Below are positions 6,014 through 6,139 of a stretch of 6,139 nucleotides of DNA, piece after piece. The stretch lies in assembly GCA_003520455.1 (NCBI GenBank), contig DOUV01000378.1:1-6139 (forward strand), read 5' to 3'. This stretch comes from Chloroflexota bacterium. Lineage in GTDB: Bacteria; Chloroflexota; Anaerolineae; Ardenticatenales; Ardenticatenaceae. Below the pieces are notes generated by a model. That model made no database searches. It was not told the origin of the DNA and saw only the letters and a list, made by a program, of their open reading frames with translations. How positions within the stretch are numbered: the stretch's first letter is position 1; every line of letters starts with the position of its first letter. Position numbers and translations under genes: made by a program.

Positions 6014-6139
6014 TCACAGATTCAGCCACCCGGCGTAAAGCCGATCGACCATTGTACGGGTCGGGAGGGAGGGGACGACGCCGAGGCGCGTGCAGGCGAG
6101 CGCGCCGCAACGGGCGGCAAGCCGCACGGCGTCGACGAG
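6014..6139 (-). CDS. PfkB-family sugar kinase, C-terminal end (partial)
   Basis: Forty-one codons and a TGA stop are visible, and the rest of the gene lies beyond the right edge. The text AVRLAARCGALACTRLGV followed by PSLPTR and VDRLY is the last helix-strand unit of ribokinase-like kinases, usual form A-(L)-x-x-A-x-x-x-x-AL-x-x-(T)-x-x-G-x-x-x-(A/S)-(L/M)P-x-x-x-x-V. The ATP-site motif GxGD, which would lie some 40 residues upstream, is not in the window, so substrate (ribose, fructose, nucleoside or other) cannot be judged. It ends 38 bases before the start of the broken alcohol dehydrogenase on the same strand, so it is probably the upstream gene of the same transcript. Confidence 0.72.
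   Translation of the reverse strand, partial: LVDAVRLAARCGALACTRLGVVPSLPTRTMVDRLYAGWLNL

Noticed and set aside
1..6139. CRISPR arrays, tRNA or rRNA genes, riboswitches
   Set aside because: No regularly spaced repeats, cloverleaf-like segments or conserved leader elements were visible. A cobalamin riboswitch was considered near the corrinoid and EcfT remnants, but no B12-box-like sequence was found there.

Overview
The window looks like bacterial chromosomal DNA of moderately high GC, with Shine-Dalgarno sites and all recognisable metabolic genes on the minus strand. The gene mix (URO-D/corrinoid methyltransferase, ECF transporter, Firmicute-type uridine phosphorylases, PfkB kinase, MFS carrier) would fit a Chloroflexota-like or other environmental heterotroph. 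That assignment is inference from gene content only, and no marker gene is present.

Reading the minus strand from right to left, transcription runs as follows: the C-terminal tail of a PfkB-family sugar kinase (6139-6014, cut by the window edge); a zinc-dependent alcohol dehydrogenase gene that is frameshifted near 5900 and loses its NAD-binding half after about 5614; an intact URO-D-superfamily methyltransferase-like gene (5503-4325); a start-less C-terminal scrap of a cobalamin (corrinoid)-binding protein (about 4310-4152); an EcfT-type ECF transporter subunit lacking its N-terminal part (4151-3522); two tandem uridine-phosphorylase-like paralogs (3473-2709 and 2706-1933); and an intact 12-TM-type MFS transporter (1914-628).

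To the left of the MFS gene lies mobile-element debris. There is a plus-strand fragment of a phage-type tyrosine recombinase (395-619) and a minus-strand N-terminal stub of an IS5-family transposase (324 to about 235). The stub abuts GC-rich DNA carrying an unidentified open frame that runs off the left edge (271-1).

Four genes appear intact (URO-D, two phosphorylases, MFS). They fit corrinoid-dependent methyl transfer or demethylation plus nucleoside uptake and phosphorolysis, with the PfkB kinase as a possible sugar-handling partner. Between them sit five broken genes: ADH, corrinoid protein, EcfT, integrase and transposase. The window therefore reads as a once coherent catabolic/transport cluster eroded by deletions and mobile elements, or as a sequence with assembly junctions. 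I did not see a clearly new defence or mobile system. The most interesting points are the chain of truncations, the diverged tandem phosphorylase pair, and the HCDG variant of the URO-D metal-site motif.
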